Assembly: GCF_001590605.1 (NCBI RefSeq)
Contig: NZ_CP014504.1
Location: 2,418,001-2,482,000 of the forward strand
DNA length: 64,000 bases
Direction: 5' to 3'
Source of the DNA: Pedobacter cryoconitis
GTDB lineage: Bacteria; Bacteroidota; Bacteroidia; Sphingobacteriales; Sphingobacteriaceae
This document shows, piece after piece, positions 7,586 through 16,246 of this stretch. The position numbers and the translations under genes are program-made. The notes under the pieces are model-generated. The model did not search any database, was not told the origin of the DNA, and saw nothing but the letters and a program-made list of their open reading frames with translations. Position 1 is the first letter of the stretch; every line of letters starts with the position of its first letter.

Positions 7586-9956
7586 CAAGGCTATAAGCAT
7601 TTCCTGCAGCTACAGACAAACTGATCGTTTTATCTCTATATTTAATTTTACAGTCCCCCGTTTTTTTGGCTTTTAGCTGTGCCGAGATGAGTTTACCATT
7701 TTCCCATTGCATATCAATACGATACCCACCTCTGGCAATCAAGCCCTTAACCTGGCCCATTTTCCATTCTACAGGAACAGCTGGCAAAAGTTCAATATAC
7801 CCCTGGTGACTTTGCAATAGCATTTCTGCAATTCCCGCTCCCCCACCAAAGTTTCCATCAATCTGGAATGGCGGATGTGCACAGAACAGGTTTGCATAAG
7901 TACCACCACCATTCATCTTCACTTCTGCCCCATTACCGACAAAACGCAATAACTTCTTTAATGCATCATAAGCCCGCTCGCCATTTTGCATTCTTGCCCA
8001 TAAATTGATTCTCCAGGTGATTGCCCATCCAGTCCCCTCATTGGTACGGATAGTCAAAGATTTCCTGACTGCATCAGACAACTCCGGATTTGCCGAGGAG
8101 GTAATAGAATACCCAGGATAAGCCCCGAAAAGATGTGATACATGCCTGTGGTGAGGGTCCTCATCCTTCCAATCATAATACCACTCCTGTAAATTCCCCG
8201 CTTTACCGATCTGATAAGGCAGCATCTTCTTTAAAGCAGTCTTAACCTGATTACGCACATCAGGATCTGCATTTAATAATTCACTTGCTTTCACATAATC
8301 ATTGAATAACTCTCTGATAATAGCCAGATCGGCCGTACCACCATATAACAATGCGCCAACATATCCGGATGGCGTGATATAATTATTTTCTGGCGAAGTA
8401 GACGGCGCTGTCAACAGGTGCCCTTTTTTATCTGCGACTAAAAAGTCCAGACAAAATTGCACCGCACCTTTCATCAGCGGATAAGCTTGCTCTTTTAAGT
8501 AAGCTGCATCTTGTGTAAAAGCATAATGCTCCCAGAGATGCGTAGCCATCCAGTTACCGCCCATTGGCCAGTTTGCCCAGGCCGGAGAACCTTTCCCAAA
8601 ATCGCCAACCGGATTAGTCATCGCCCAGATATCACTATTATGGTGTAAAACCCAACCACCGGCCCCGTAATAATTCCTGGCGGTCACCACTCCATTTTTA
8701 GCCAGACGGCCAATAAAATCAAGCAAAGGCTGATGCAGCTCTGGCAAGTTTGCAGTTTCTACCCCCCAATAATTCATTTCTGCATTGATATTAGTTGTAT
8801 AATTACTACTCCATGGCGGTTGAACTTTCTCGTTCCAGATTCCCTGTAAATTAGCAGGTAGTCCACCTGGCCTTGATGAACTTATCAATAGATATCTGCT
8901 ATATTGATAATATAAAGCAACCAGTGCGTTATCATTTTTACCAGCAGCAAATGCATTTAACCGATCTGTAGTATTGAACTCCGCACGGTCTTCATCACCC
9001 AAAGTAAGTTGTACACGGTCATAATATTTTCTAAAATCCTGGGTATGCTTTTTTAACAGTTTAGCATAAGGAGCTGCTTTTTGTAAGTAACCCGCAGCTA
9101 TCTTCAACTCATTTTTCCCATGGGTACCCGGATTGACATCAAATCCATTATAACTCGTTGCCATAGAAAGTACAATAACCGCCTCACGCGCCCCCGAAAT
9201 ATGCAGGGTACTATCTTTCGCATTAAATTTACCGTCTGTTTTGAGCACTTTAACTTGCGCTGTAAAGCGCATTGCATTCACATCGTCCCAGATCACCTCA
9301 TTCTTATAATAACTTGGAGAAGCATGTATAGGTGAATGCCCGTTCATTGACAGGACTTTCCCATTTGAAGATACTTTATGGTGTAACAGACTGTTTAAAC
9401 GACAGGTGAAATCAAGTTTATCTTTTCCGCTTGCTGTAAACCTGACTACAACCAGCTGAGCTGGATGAGAAATAAATGTTTCTCTGGTATAAGCTGTTCC
9501 ATTGAGCGTATAGCTCACTTTACTCATTGCATTTTGTATATCAAGCTCTCTTTTATACTGCGTGGGCTGTCCTTGCTGTTTAAAATCAAAAAACAAATTT
9601 CCAAGTGGCGCATAAGATTCTGAGAATTTACCCTGCATAAAATGCACCAGTGAATCTGCTTTTTTATAGTTCTCGGAGAATAAAGCTTCTCTTACAGGCT
9701 TAAGATAAGTCTTTGCCTGAGGATTCATATCCGGATTAACAGGGCCGCCTGCCCATAATGTGGCCTCATTTAAAGAAAATCGTTCTGATTGTACACCGCC
9801 GTAAACCATAACTCCTAACCTGCCGTTTCCTAATGGCAATGCTTCTTCAAACTGGGTGGCAGGTTTATTATAAATAAGTTTATGGTTATTTTGCTGTGCA
9901 GAGGTTTGAATTATAGTCAACAGAAGGCCGGCAAAAAAAAGGAAATTTTTCTTCAT
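7572..9956 (-). CDS. GH95 alpha-L-fucosidase, exported
   Basis: This 794-residue protein has a signal peptide (MKKNFLFFAG... ending near TSA-QQ, residues 1-20), an N-terminal beta-sandwich starting with the family hallmark ALPLGNGRLG, and an (alpha/alpha)6-barrel catalytic domain. The residues corresponding to the characterised bifidobacterial GH95 active site are present: N389 and N391 in NINAEMNYW, E523 in SPENNY and D700 in QIDGNFGG. The enzyme should invert and release alpha-1,2-linked L-fucose (some family members act on L-galactose) from plant or host glycans in the periplasm. It stands alone, with no SusC/SusD pair beside it. Length is typical of the family and no lesion is seen. Confidence 0.93.
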   Translation of the reverse strand: MKKNFLFFAGLLLTIIQTSAQQNNHKLIYNKPATQFEEALPLGNGRLGVMVYGGVQSERFSLNEATLWAGGPVNPDMNPQAKTYLKPVREALFSENYKKADSLVHFMQGKFSESYAPLGNLFFDFKQQGQPTQYKRELDIQNAMSKVSYTLNGTAYTRETFISHPAQLVVVRFTASGKDKLDFTCRLNSLLHHKVSSNGKVLSMNGHSPIHASPSYYKNEVIWDDVNAMRFTAQVKVLKTDGKFNAKDSTLHISGAREAVIVLSMATSYNGFDVNPGTHGKNELKIAAGYLQKAAPYAKLLKKHTQDFRKYYDRVQLTLGDEDRAEFNTTDRLNAFAAGKNDNALVALYYQYSRYLLISSSRPGGLPANLQGIWNEKVQPPWSSNYTTNINAEMNYWGVETANLPELHQPLLDFIGRLAKNGVVTARNYYGAGGWVLHHNSDIWAMTNPVGDFGKGSPAWANWPMGGNWMATHLWEHYAFTQDAAYLKEQAYPLMKGAVQFCLDFLVADKKGHLLTAPSTSPENNYITPSGYVGALLYGGTADLAIIRELFNDYVKASELLNADPDVRNQVKTALKKMLPYQIGKAGNLQEWYYDWKDEDPHHRHVSHLFGAYPGYSITSSANPELSDAVRKSLTIRTNEGTGWAITWRINLWARMQNGERAYDALKKLLRFVGNGAEVKMNGGGTYANLFCAHPPFQIDGNFGGGAGIAEMLLQSHQGYIELLPAVPVEWKMGQVKGLIARGGYRIDMQWENGKLISAQLKAKKTGDCKIKYRDKTISLSVAAGNAYSLEELL

Positions 9957-10669
9957 TTGATATATAGCTTTATTTGGTCACGATAAAATAATAAAATAAT
10001 AGGACATTCAGGTTTTACTTTATTATCCAATGATTAAACTATATAGGCTATAAAAAAATTACAGCTAAACTGTTCCTTACCAGGTTTAGCATTTTAAATT
10101 CAAGCTTAAGTTTTATTGCTTTGAGTTAAAAACACATCTAGTGATATTAATTAAGCGATATACCCCTGAAAAGCTAGTTATGAATCAATTACAATTAAGA
10201 TGAGCTGGATTAGAAAAGCCGGGCACGCTATCCGAATTTTACCATAGCCCTCAAAACCTATAAAATTAACTTGACCATTATATTTATACAGCTCAATCTA
10301 AAAAAATCAATTCGCCGGGTTCAGAAATTAATAAAGAGAAATATCATTTGATAATTATCTTTATTCGAAGCATTATAGGTGCTGAATACCTAACTAAAAT
10401 ACGACCAGCATTTTCTAAACTTATAGAATTCTTCAGGAAATTATCCAAAAGTTTTATTTTGCCTGGCGGCAGTCTGGTTATGGATGCGTTAATTTTACAG
10501 TATTCAATTTTCCAGAAAAACACGATTTATGTTAACAAAACAACATATATATGTAATAACACTACAAACTTGTTAATTTCCGACTATTAAATTAAAAATC
10601 TTAAGGCAGATTGCTTCTCCTTCGCTATTTTTAAATCAGCCTATTGTAAAGCAATTTAAATAAGTATAA
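9957..10669. other. Intergenic region between divergent GH95 and TPR genes
   Basis: About 710 bp of AT-rich DNA between divergently transcribed genes, so it must hold two promoters. A TTG-initiated open frame at 10348-10590 has low-complexity, unconvincing composition and I do not call it a gene. I see no tRNA, no clear repeat and no unambiguous promoter pair. Confidence 0.3.
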
Positions 10670-12127
10670 ATGAAGACAATCCTCAAAACGGCTGTCATTT
10701 CAACGTTAATCTTTTTCCTTTCTTCTGTTTCCCTATATGCTGCCCACAGTTTACAGGATAAAATACAGCTAGCTGTAAAATCTTCTCCTTCTGCTGCTGA
10801 AAAACAGGTTGAAAAGCTAATTAAGTCTTATATATGGTTAGCGAAGGAAGAAAACCTTAGCAATAACAGAGAAATATTATTAGCCGTAATTACAAAAAGC
10901 AATCTTCCAGATAAAAAAGCATTCCTATATGAAATAGAAGCTTTATATGCGAAAAGGCTTTTAAAGTTCGATAAGGCGAAACTTTACATCCTGAATGCGC
11001 TGGATGAAACTCCGCAAGAAAATCCACGGTTTATCAGGCTGCTGAGAATACTGGCTTTTATTGATACTGACCTGGAGAATTACATGCGGGCTATGGAAAG
11101 TTACCTCATTATAGAAAAACAATTACAAAGCCAGCAGGACACCAGTAAACTTATTCTGAATTACGCCAATATTGCAGACCTGTATATCAAAAGCAGTCTT
11201 TACCAAGAAGCTATTGAGGCGCTGGATACTGCACATCACTTGGCTGTCCAACAAGGAAGAGAACAGATTCAGCTTTTAGTTTATGAAAATAAAGCCACGG
11301 CATACTTCTATTTAAACAACCTGGACTCTTTAAACTATTATGCAGCAAAAGTAAGCCATATCAGGTTTGCGAATGCCAGCCATTTGCACCGCATGAAATA
11401 TATGATCTTATTGTTAAAAAAAGATAAAAGATCAATTGATGAAATCAAGGCACTGGTAGATGATGCAAATGATTCTGAAAAACTATATACCTATCTTCAT
11501 TTTGCAAGGGCTTATCTGCTATTTGATCAAACAGAGAAAGCCAGGGCAATAGCCTTTAAACTATTGTCTTCTGCCGATTTGAAGAACCTGGGTTATATGA
11601 GAGGTAAACTATTCAATATTGTAGGTGACGCCTATGCAAAAGAAAAGAAGTTTGCCTCAGCGGCACAATACTATAAAAAAGCAACTGACCAGGCTACAGC
11701 GAATACCGTAAAAACGATGAAAACCGGTAGTATTCTGAATTATTTGAAATATGATGAGATCAAAAAGAAATATGTGGTTGCTCAGGAAAACTTACAGGTA
11801 AGACAAAACTACTTTATGCTCTGTATGGTAGTAGCGGGTATGATTATATTAACTTTCATTTTCCTGTACCGATCACTGAAAATGAAGAAAAAATATGATG
11901 AATTGATGTTTAATAAATTAAACAATGAGATTTCATTTATCAATTCTCATGAGATACGCGGTTACCTGAGCAATATACTGGGTATCATTATGGTGATCAA
12001 AATGAGCGAAGACAAGAAAGAAACCTACCTGGAGTTTGAACAGGCACTTTTTGATTCTGCCGAAAATCTGGATAGCTCTATTCAGAATATTGCAAAAAAA
12101 CTAAATGACAAAGCTGAATCCTGTTAG
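10670..12127 (+). CDS. TPR membrane protein with an orphan histidine-kinase phosphoacceptor (DHp) helix
   Basis: This 485-residue protein has an N-terminal signal peptide (residues 1-25), an alpha-helical periplasmic region with TPR-like repeats (about 70-370), one transmembrane helix (about 380-398) and a short cytoplasmic tail. The tail contains FINSHEIRGYLSNILG, a HisKA-like H-box with the candidate phospho-acceptor H427. The protein stops about 58 residues later, after what would be the second DHp helix. No HATPase_c domain is present, and none is encoded in the following sequence before the terminator. In related Bacteroidetes sensors the TPR-TM segment is followed by a full kinase. It could dimerise with or be phosphorylated by another kinase, or act as a phosphotransfer partner. 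The stop codon lies within a perfect terminator stem, so the end looks genuine. Confidence 0.7.
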   Translation: MKTILKTAVISTLIFFLSSVSLYAAHSLQDKIQLAVKSSPSAAEKQVEKLIKSYIWLAKEENLSNNREILLAVITKSNLPDKKAFLYEIEALYAKRLLKFDKAKLYILNALDETPQENPRFIRLLRILAFIDTDLENYMRAMESYLIIEKQLQSQQDTSKLILNYANIADLYIKSSLYQEAIEALDTAHHLAVQQGREQIQLLVYENKATAYFYLNNLDSLNYYAAKVSHIRFANASHLHRMKYMILLLKKDKRSIDEIKALVDDANDSEKLYTYLHFARAYLLFDQTEKARAIAFKLLSSADLKNLGYMRGKLFNIVGDAYAKEKKFASAAQYYKKATDQATANTVKTMKTGSILNYLKYDEIKKKYVVAQENLQVRQNYFMLCMVVAGMIILTFIFLYRSLKMKKKYDELMFNKLNNEISFINSHEIRGYLSNILGIIMVIKMSEDKKETYLEFEQALFDSAENLDSSIQNIAKKLNDKAESC

Positions 12128-12147
12128 CAAGATTCAGCTTTGTCATT
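12104..12147. terminator. Strong bidirectional terminator overlapping the TPR gene stop
   Basis: A perfect 17-bp stem: left arm 12104-12120 (the last codons of the TPR gene), loop 12121-12130 containing the TAG stop, right arm 12131-12147. It is followed by TGATTTTTTT on the plus strand. An A7 tract before the left arm gives a U-tract for transcription arriving from the minus-strand gene that ends at 12157. It therefore fits both convergent genes. Confidence 0.9.
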
Positions 12148-12156
12148 TGATTTTTT

Positions 12157-12588
12157 TCAGACTAAGACTTCCGATTCAGTTTCTTTTTCAATTGCAGCTT
12201 CTTTAAGTCTCAATTGTTCATTGAGCTCCTGAAACTGAATTCTGGCTGTTGGGTGTAAAGCCAGGATACCATTCACCTGATCTGCTCTTCCGTCTGCAAT
12301 TCTCGCATTCAGCGCTATTACATCCTGCTCAGAGAAGCTGCCGTTTTCAAATTTGGCTGTCCAGTGCTGAATGAATTTAGCCACATCCTGAGTTTCCATT
12401 TCCCTGATGATCGGAGATAAACTTAACTTCAGCTGATCAGCTTCGTGCATTTCCTTTGTATAAAAAGGATTTAGTGCCTTAAACAGAGGGATACTATAAT
12501 TTTGCACCTTTCTGATGACATGGACCAGGTAAGGGATCGCAAGTATAACAACCAATAAAATTGCTATTGTAGTCGCATTTAAGTTCAT
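12157..12588 (-). CDS. Hypothetical single-pass membrane protein downstream of dnaA
   Basis: This 143-residue protein has one N-terminal transmembrane helix (about residues 7-25, TIAILLVVILAIPYLVHVI). A soluble, charged, helical domain follows (about 40-135) that is rich in Glu/Gln and includes ALHPTARIQFQELNEQLRL. I do not recognise a family. It lies 22 bp downstream of dnaA on the same strand, so it is probably translated from a dnaA transcript. Topology suggests an inner-membrane anchor with a cytoplasmic helical domain. Confidence 0.6.
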   Translation of the reverse strand: MNLNATTIAILLVVILAIPYLVHVIRKVQNYSIPLFKALNPFYTKEMHEADQLKLSLSPIIREMETQDVAKFIQHWTAKFENGSFSEQDVIALNARIADGRADQVNGILALHPTARIQFQELNEQLRLKEAAIEKETESEVLV

Positions 12589-12610
12589 AGTTTTTATGCT
12601 GGGTCGAATT

Positions 12611-14041
12611 TTAACTCATCTTTAATTTCTTCTGGATATCGTTTACATATCCTTTGAATTTTTTATCACTGTCAATCAAGTCTTCTACTGTTTGACAAGC
12701 ATAAATTACTGTAGAGTGATCTCTGCCTCCGTAAAATGCGCCAATACTCTTCAAAGAAGATTTAGTCAGGCTTTTAGACAAGTACATAGAGATTTGTCTG
12801 GCTTGTACGACCTCACGTTTACGGGTTGGTGACTTCACCAGGTCTACAGCAACTTCAAAATACTCACAAACTAATTTCTGGATATATTCCATTGAAATTT
12901 CTTTAGATGTATTTTTAATGAAATTCTTCAACATTGACTTGGCAAGGGCCAGGTCGATCTCTTTTTTATTTAAAGTTGCCTGTGCAAGTAAGGAAACCAT
13001 TGCGCCTTCCAGTTCACGGACATTGTTATCAATATTGTGTGCAACATATTCAACAACTTCTGCTGGTAAGTCGATTCCGTCACTTGCCATTTTCTTTCTC
13101 AGGATTGCAATCCTTGTTTCTAAATCAGGAATTTGCAAATCTGCTGATAAGCCCCATTTGAAACGGCTGAGTAAACGTTCTTCTAAACCAGACAAGTCTT
13201 TTGGAGCTTTATCTGAAGTAATGATGATTTGTTTACCGGATTGGTGTAAATGATTAAAAATATGGAAAAAGATATCTTGTGTTTTCTCTTTTCCTGCAAA
13301 GTTGTGAATATCATCCATGATGATCACATCCATAGCTTGATAGAAGTTTACGAAGTCATTGATCGTGTTATTTTTCAAAGACTCAACAAACTGCTGACAA
13401 AATTTTTCGCAGGATACAAAGATGACTAATTTGTCTGGGTAAGTACGTTTGATCTCGTTACCGATGGCTTGGGCCAAATGCGTTTTACCCAATCCTACTG
13501 CACCATAAATCATTAATGGATTGAATGATGTTGCTCCAGGTTTAGCGGCAACAGCGAAGCCCGCAGAGCGTGCCAGACGGTTACAATCTCCCTCGATGTA
13601 ATTATCTAAAGTATAATTAGAATTCAATTGTGGATCAACGTTCAGTTTCTTCAAACCCGGGATCACAAAAGGATTTCTTAAGTCCTTGCTGATCGGCGCT
13701 GGTGCAGGCAATGTTTTCGAAGCAATGTTATTGGTGTTTGCTGGTGAGCTTGCAGCAATATACGGTGTATTGCTTTTTGATGGTTTATTGTCTACAACAA
13801 TGTTGTATTCTAAACGGCCGTCATCTCCTAGTTCCTGCTTTACTGTTTTGCGTAAAAGGCCAACGTAATGCTCTTCTAACCACTCATAGAAGAACAAACT
13901 TGGTACTTGTACAGTTAAAACGTTACCCTCTAATTTTAAGGCCGAGATCGGTTCGAACCAAGTCTTATAGCTTTGATTCGGGATGTTAGCTTTAATAGTT
14001 TGAAGCGAGTTATTCCACACTGTTGTACAAGTATTCTGCAT
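12611..14041 (-). CDS. dnaA: Chromosomal replication initiator DnaA
   Basis: The 476-residue start at 14041 (MQNTCTTVWNN...) is chosen because it begins the usual DnaA domain I (W-x4-L, later SYKTWFEPI). The open frame extends 30 codons further upstream with sequence unlike the family. The order is domain I (1-85), a variable linker (85-140), an AAA+ domain with Walker A GAVGLGKT (180-187), a Walker B stretch with IIMDDIHN, and C-terminal domain IV with GGRDHSTVIYA for DnaA-box recognition. It binds ATP and origin DnaA boxes to open oriC. Its own upstream region holds several DnaA-box-like 9-mers, which suggests autoregulation or a nearby origin. No dnaN or recF lies beside it, as is common in Bacteroidetes. 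Confidence 0.97.
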   Translation of the reverse strand: MQNTCTTVWNNSLQTIKANIPNQSYKTWFEPISALKLEGNVLTVQVPSLFFYEWLEEHYVGLLRKTVKQELGDDGRLEYNIVVDNKPSKSNTPYIAASSPANTNNIASKTLPAPAPISKDLRNPFVIPGLKKLNVDPQLNSNYTLDNYIEGDCNRLARSAGFAVAAKPGATSFNPLMIYGAVGLGKTHLAQAIGNEIKRTYPDKLVIFVSCEKFCQQFVESLKNNTINDFVNFYQAMDVIIMDDIHNFAGKEKTQDIFFHIFNHLHQSGKQIIITSDKAPKDLSGLEERLLSRFKWGLSADLQIPDLETRIAILRKKMASDGIDLPAEVVEYVAHNIDNNVRELEGAMVSLLAQATLNKKEIDLALAKSMLKNFIKNTSKEISMEYIQKLVCEYFEVAVDLVKSPTRKREVVQARQISMYLSKSLTKSSLKSIGAFYGGRDHSTVIYACQTVEDLIDSDKKFKGYVNDIQKKLKMS

Positions 14042-14202
14042 AGTTTTTTTATTGTTATTGGTAATGTTAATGGCCCTGAAAAAAGCTTCCTTCCTTTTTG
14101 GGATTGCGAAGATCCAGAAAATTACCAACAAAAAAACATAAACTTATACCCAGCACTAAGCGACTAAAAAGCAATTATTTAGCTCTTTTTTTTTGGCCAT
14201 AA

Positions 14203-14453
14203 TGTTGATAAGTATGGGTTACCAACAGGTGTTGTTAACTAAAGACGTGTTAATAACTTCACCAGGTTATTAACCACTGGATGTAGCGCGATAAAAACTA
14301 ATAACTATCAACCAGTTAGGGTAAGATTTGAAGCGAAAACCAGCCTTGTTAATAAAATTAAAAATCCAGTTTTTTGAATTTGTTGCTTTGGTTTTTGAAT
14401 AATGGGTCAAAAAAGCACATAATTTCCGGGGTGGAGAATCAGGGTTATACACA
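14203..14453. promoter_or_regulatory. DnaA-box cluster upstream of dnaA (possible oriC or autoregulatory region)
   Basis: TTATACACA on the plus strand at 14445-14453 is a perfect match to TTATnCACA. TTATCAACA on the minus strand at 14203-14211 has one mismatch. TTATTAACA occurs on the minus strand at 14248-14256 and 14347-14355, and TTATTAACC on the plus strand at 14267-14275. The stretch is AT-rich and non-coding. Such clusters next to dnaA occur at origins and at dnaA promoters. I cannot compute strand skew by eye, so the origin call is tentative. Confidence 0.45.
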
Positions 14454-14515
14454 TTATAGAAAAAGCGTTAAAAAGAGGGAGAGTAAGCAAAGGGTTACCC
14501 TCCCCTGTTCAAAGT

Positions 14516-14750
14516 TTATTCTTTGATTTTTGTTGCCGGAATGGTTTCTGCATATGCACCAGCCAAAATCATGCTTTTGGGGAGCAGCAGGATTAATTTC
14601 TGTTGCGCAGGATCTTTACCCACAAAAATAAACTCATGCAGGTTTTCATCAAAAGCGAGTTCATTTCTAAAAACAGATCATCCGGAGCAGCTTTTATTTT
14701 AACCTTGTTCAGATTTACCCTCTTAGTGTTAAGCAAAGTTACACTTTGTT
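14516..14750 (-). pseudogene. Decayed coding remnant, C-terminal fragment of an unknown protein
   Basis: On the minus strand an open frame ending at the TAA at 14516-14518 encodes a coherent tail: RNELAFDENLHEFIFVGKD, PAQQKLILLLPKSMILAG, AYAETIPATKIKE. Going upstream, it meets an in-frame TGA near 14674-14676. A one-base frame change restores a plausible continuation (LNTKRVNLNKVKIKAAPDDL), which itself meets a stop near 14750. This pattern (protein-like composition, a single frameshift, loss of the 5' part) indicates a gene remnant. The parent family is not recognised. Confidence 0.45.
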
Positions 14751-14912
14751 AAAGTTTGTAAAATAAAATCCGGCATACACAGTTGTTTTCCTGCGCAGGA
14801 AACTCCCCTTTTTCCATGTATATTTTTCGTTATACGCATTGCTAAAAGTCAATTCAGCAATTATCCCGGATTTAATCAATAAATTGGAGCTTATTTATTA
14901 ATTGATCAAGCT

Positions 14913-15665
14913 ATGTATCTATCAGGAGACTATTTTTTAATTATGCTATCAGGCGCAGTTGCGGTTGCAGTACTGCTTTTAGGGTTGCTGCTTTCTATCG
15001 TTGTTTTCTATTCTAAAAAGACTGTACCAGAAATCATTGCCTGGATTTGTGGCGGATTATCTCTTGTGATCTACCTGGCCTCTGCACATTTTGGCGTTTC
15101 CAGAGAGTTTGGATGGTTTGATGCCTATCTTTTAAGTATACTGCTGATTTTTTTCCTACTCCTGCAATACCGCTCAAAACTGGCACAGGGAAACAAACTG
15201 AAGCTGGTTTTAATCTTTAGAACGGTAATTATCCTGATGGTTTTTTCTACACTTTGTAAAAGAGCCATCAATTATCTGATTACTTCTCAAGTAATCGATT
15301 ACAAGTCGGGCGTGCTTAAAACACTCTATACAGGTCAAAGTGTAGTTTTCTGGTGCATTGTGACTTCTTCCTGTATCTGGTATTTATATCAGATAAAACC
15401 TCCTTTAGTAAAAAATGAAATCTTTAAAACTGCTGTATTGTTCAACTGGCCTGTCTTTTTCCTGACGGTTACTTTAGGTATGCTGTTCTTTTATATAGAA
15501 TACGTCAGTTTAAACGATGGAGCAACAATCTCCATGCTCTTTAATCAAAAGTTTTTGTTCAATCAAATAGGATTTCTGGTAGTTGGCTGTACAATTTCAG
15601 CGATTATCTCAACTATAATTTATTTTTATTACCAAACTGCAAAGAATAAAACACTTACCAATTAA
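14913..15665 (+). CDS. Hypothetical multi-pass membrane protein
   Basis: This 250-residue, strongly hydrophobic protein has about seven predicted transmembrane helices (roughly residues 8-32, 42-60, 70-87, 100-117, 137-158, 170-192 and 215-240) and short basic loops. No catalytic motif or family signature is visible. The ATG at 14913 follows an AT-rich leader. The next gene starts about 55 bp after its end, so the two may share a transcript. The function is unknown; by topology alone it could be a small transporter or a membrane sensor. Confidence 0.6.
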   Translation: MYLSGDYFLIMLSGAVAVAVLLLGLLLSIVVFYSKKTVPEIIAWICGGLSLVIYLASAHFGVSREFGWFDAYLLSILLIFFLLLQYRSKLAQGNKLKLVLIFRTVIILMVFSTLCKRAINYLITSQVIDYKSGVLKTLYTGQSVVFWCIVTSSCIWYLYQIKPPLVKNEIFKTAVLFNWPVFFLTVTLGMLFFYIEYVSLNDGATISMLFNQKFLFNQIGFLVVGCTISAIISTIIYFYYQTAKNKTLTN

Positions 15666-15721
15666 GAACGGGGTACTGACAAAATAAAAGCAATAACTTA
15701 TTTATAAACTAATGCCTGATT

Positions 15722-16150
15722 ATGGAAACTGCAAATCACACACCTATTACGGTGGAAACCACGGTTAATTTACCCATAGCTAAAGTATGGGAATCATGGA
15801 GCCAGCCTGCACATATTACCAAATGGAATAACGCATCGCCCGACTGGCATTCTCCTTATGCAGACAATGACCTGCGTAAGGATGGTAGGTTCAAAACTAC
15901 GATGGCCGCTAAAGATGGCAGCGTTAGCTTTGATTTTGAAGGAGTATATACCGATGTAAAAGAGCATGAGCTTATCGAATATACCATGGGAGATGGAAGA
16001 AAAGTAAAAATCTCTTTTAGCTGCGATGGGGATCAAACTAAAGTCACTGAAACTTTTGATCCCGAAAGCACACATCCGGTTGACATGCAACGGGCTGGCT
16101 GGCAGGCTATTCTGGATAACTTTAAGACTTATACAGAAAAGAACTTTTAG
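15722..16150 (+). CDS. SRPBCC / AHSA1 (START-like) family protein
   Basis: This 142-residue cytoplasmic protein has the layout of the Activator of Hsp90 ATPase homologue 1-like group. It opens with a beta-strand pair and VWESWSQPAHITKWNNASPDWHSP, where the W-x(n)-A-SPDWH region is typical. The middle is rich in beta strands (SVSFDFEGVYTDVKEHELIEYTMGDGRK), followed by a C-terminal helix with GWQAILDNFKTYTE. These proteins form a helix-grip fold with a hydrophobic cavity. Bacterial members have few defined functions. Length and motif order are normal. Confidence 0.85.
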   Translation: METANHTPITVETTVNLPIAKVWESWSQPAHITKWNNASPDWHSPYADNDLRKDGRFKTTMAAKDGSVSFDFEGVYTDVKEHELIEYTMGDGRKVKISFSCDGDQTKVTETFDPESTHPVDMQRAGWQAILDNFKTYTEKNF

Positions 16151-16246
16151 CAGCCTGTTAGGATAAACAAATTCTTAACCAACGAGGAGAGGTTTATTAA
16201 CTTTTGTTTCATATATTTAAACAAGAAAACCAACAAACCTCTTTTC

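Noticed and set aside
10348..10590. 80-codon open frame starting with TTG between GH95 and TPR genes
   Set aside because: Low-complexity composition, weak start, no recognisable domain and a promoter-rich location. More likely chance.
14042..14131. N-terminal 30-codon extension of the dnaA reading frame
   Set aside because: The extension does not resemble DnaA domain I, and the ATG at 14041 gives the standard family start.
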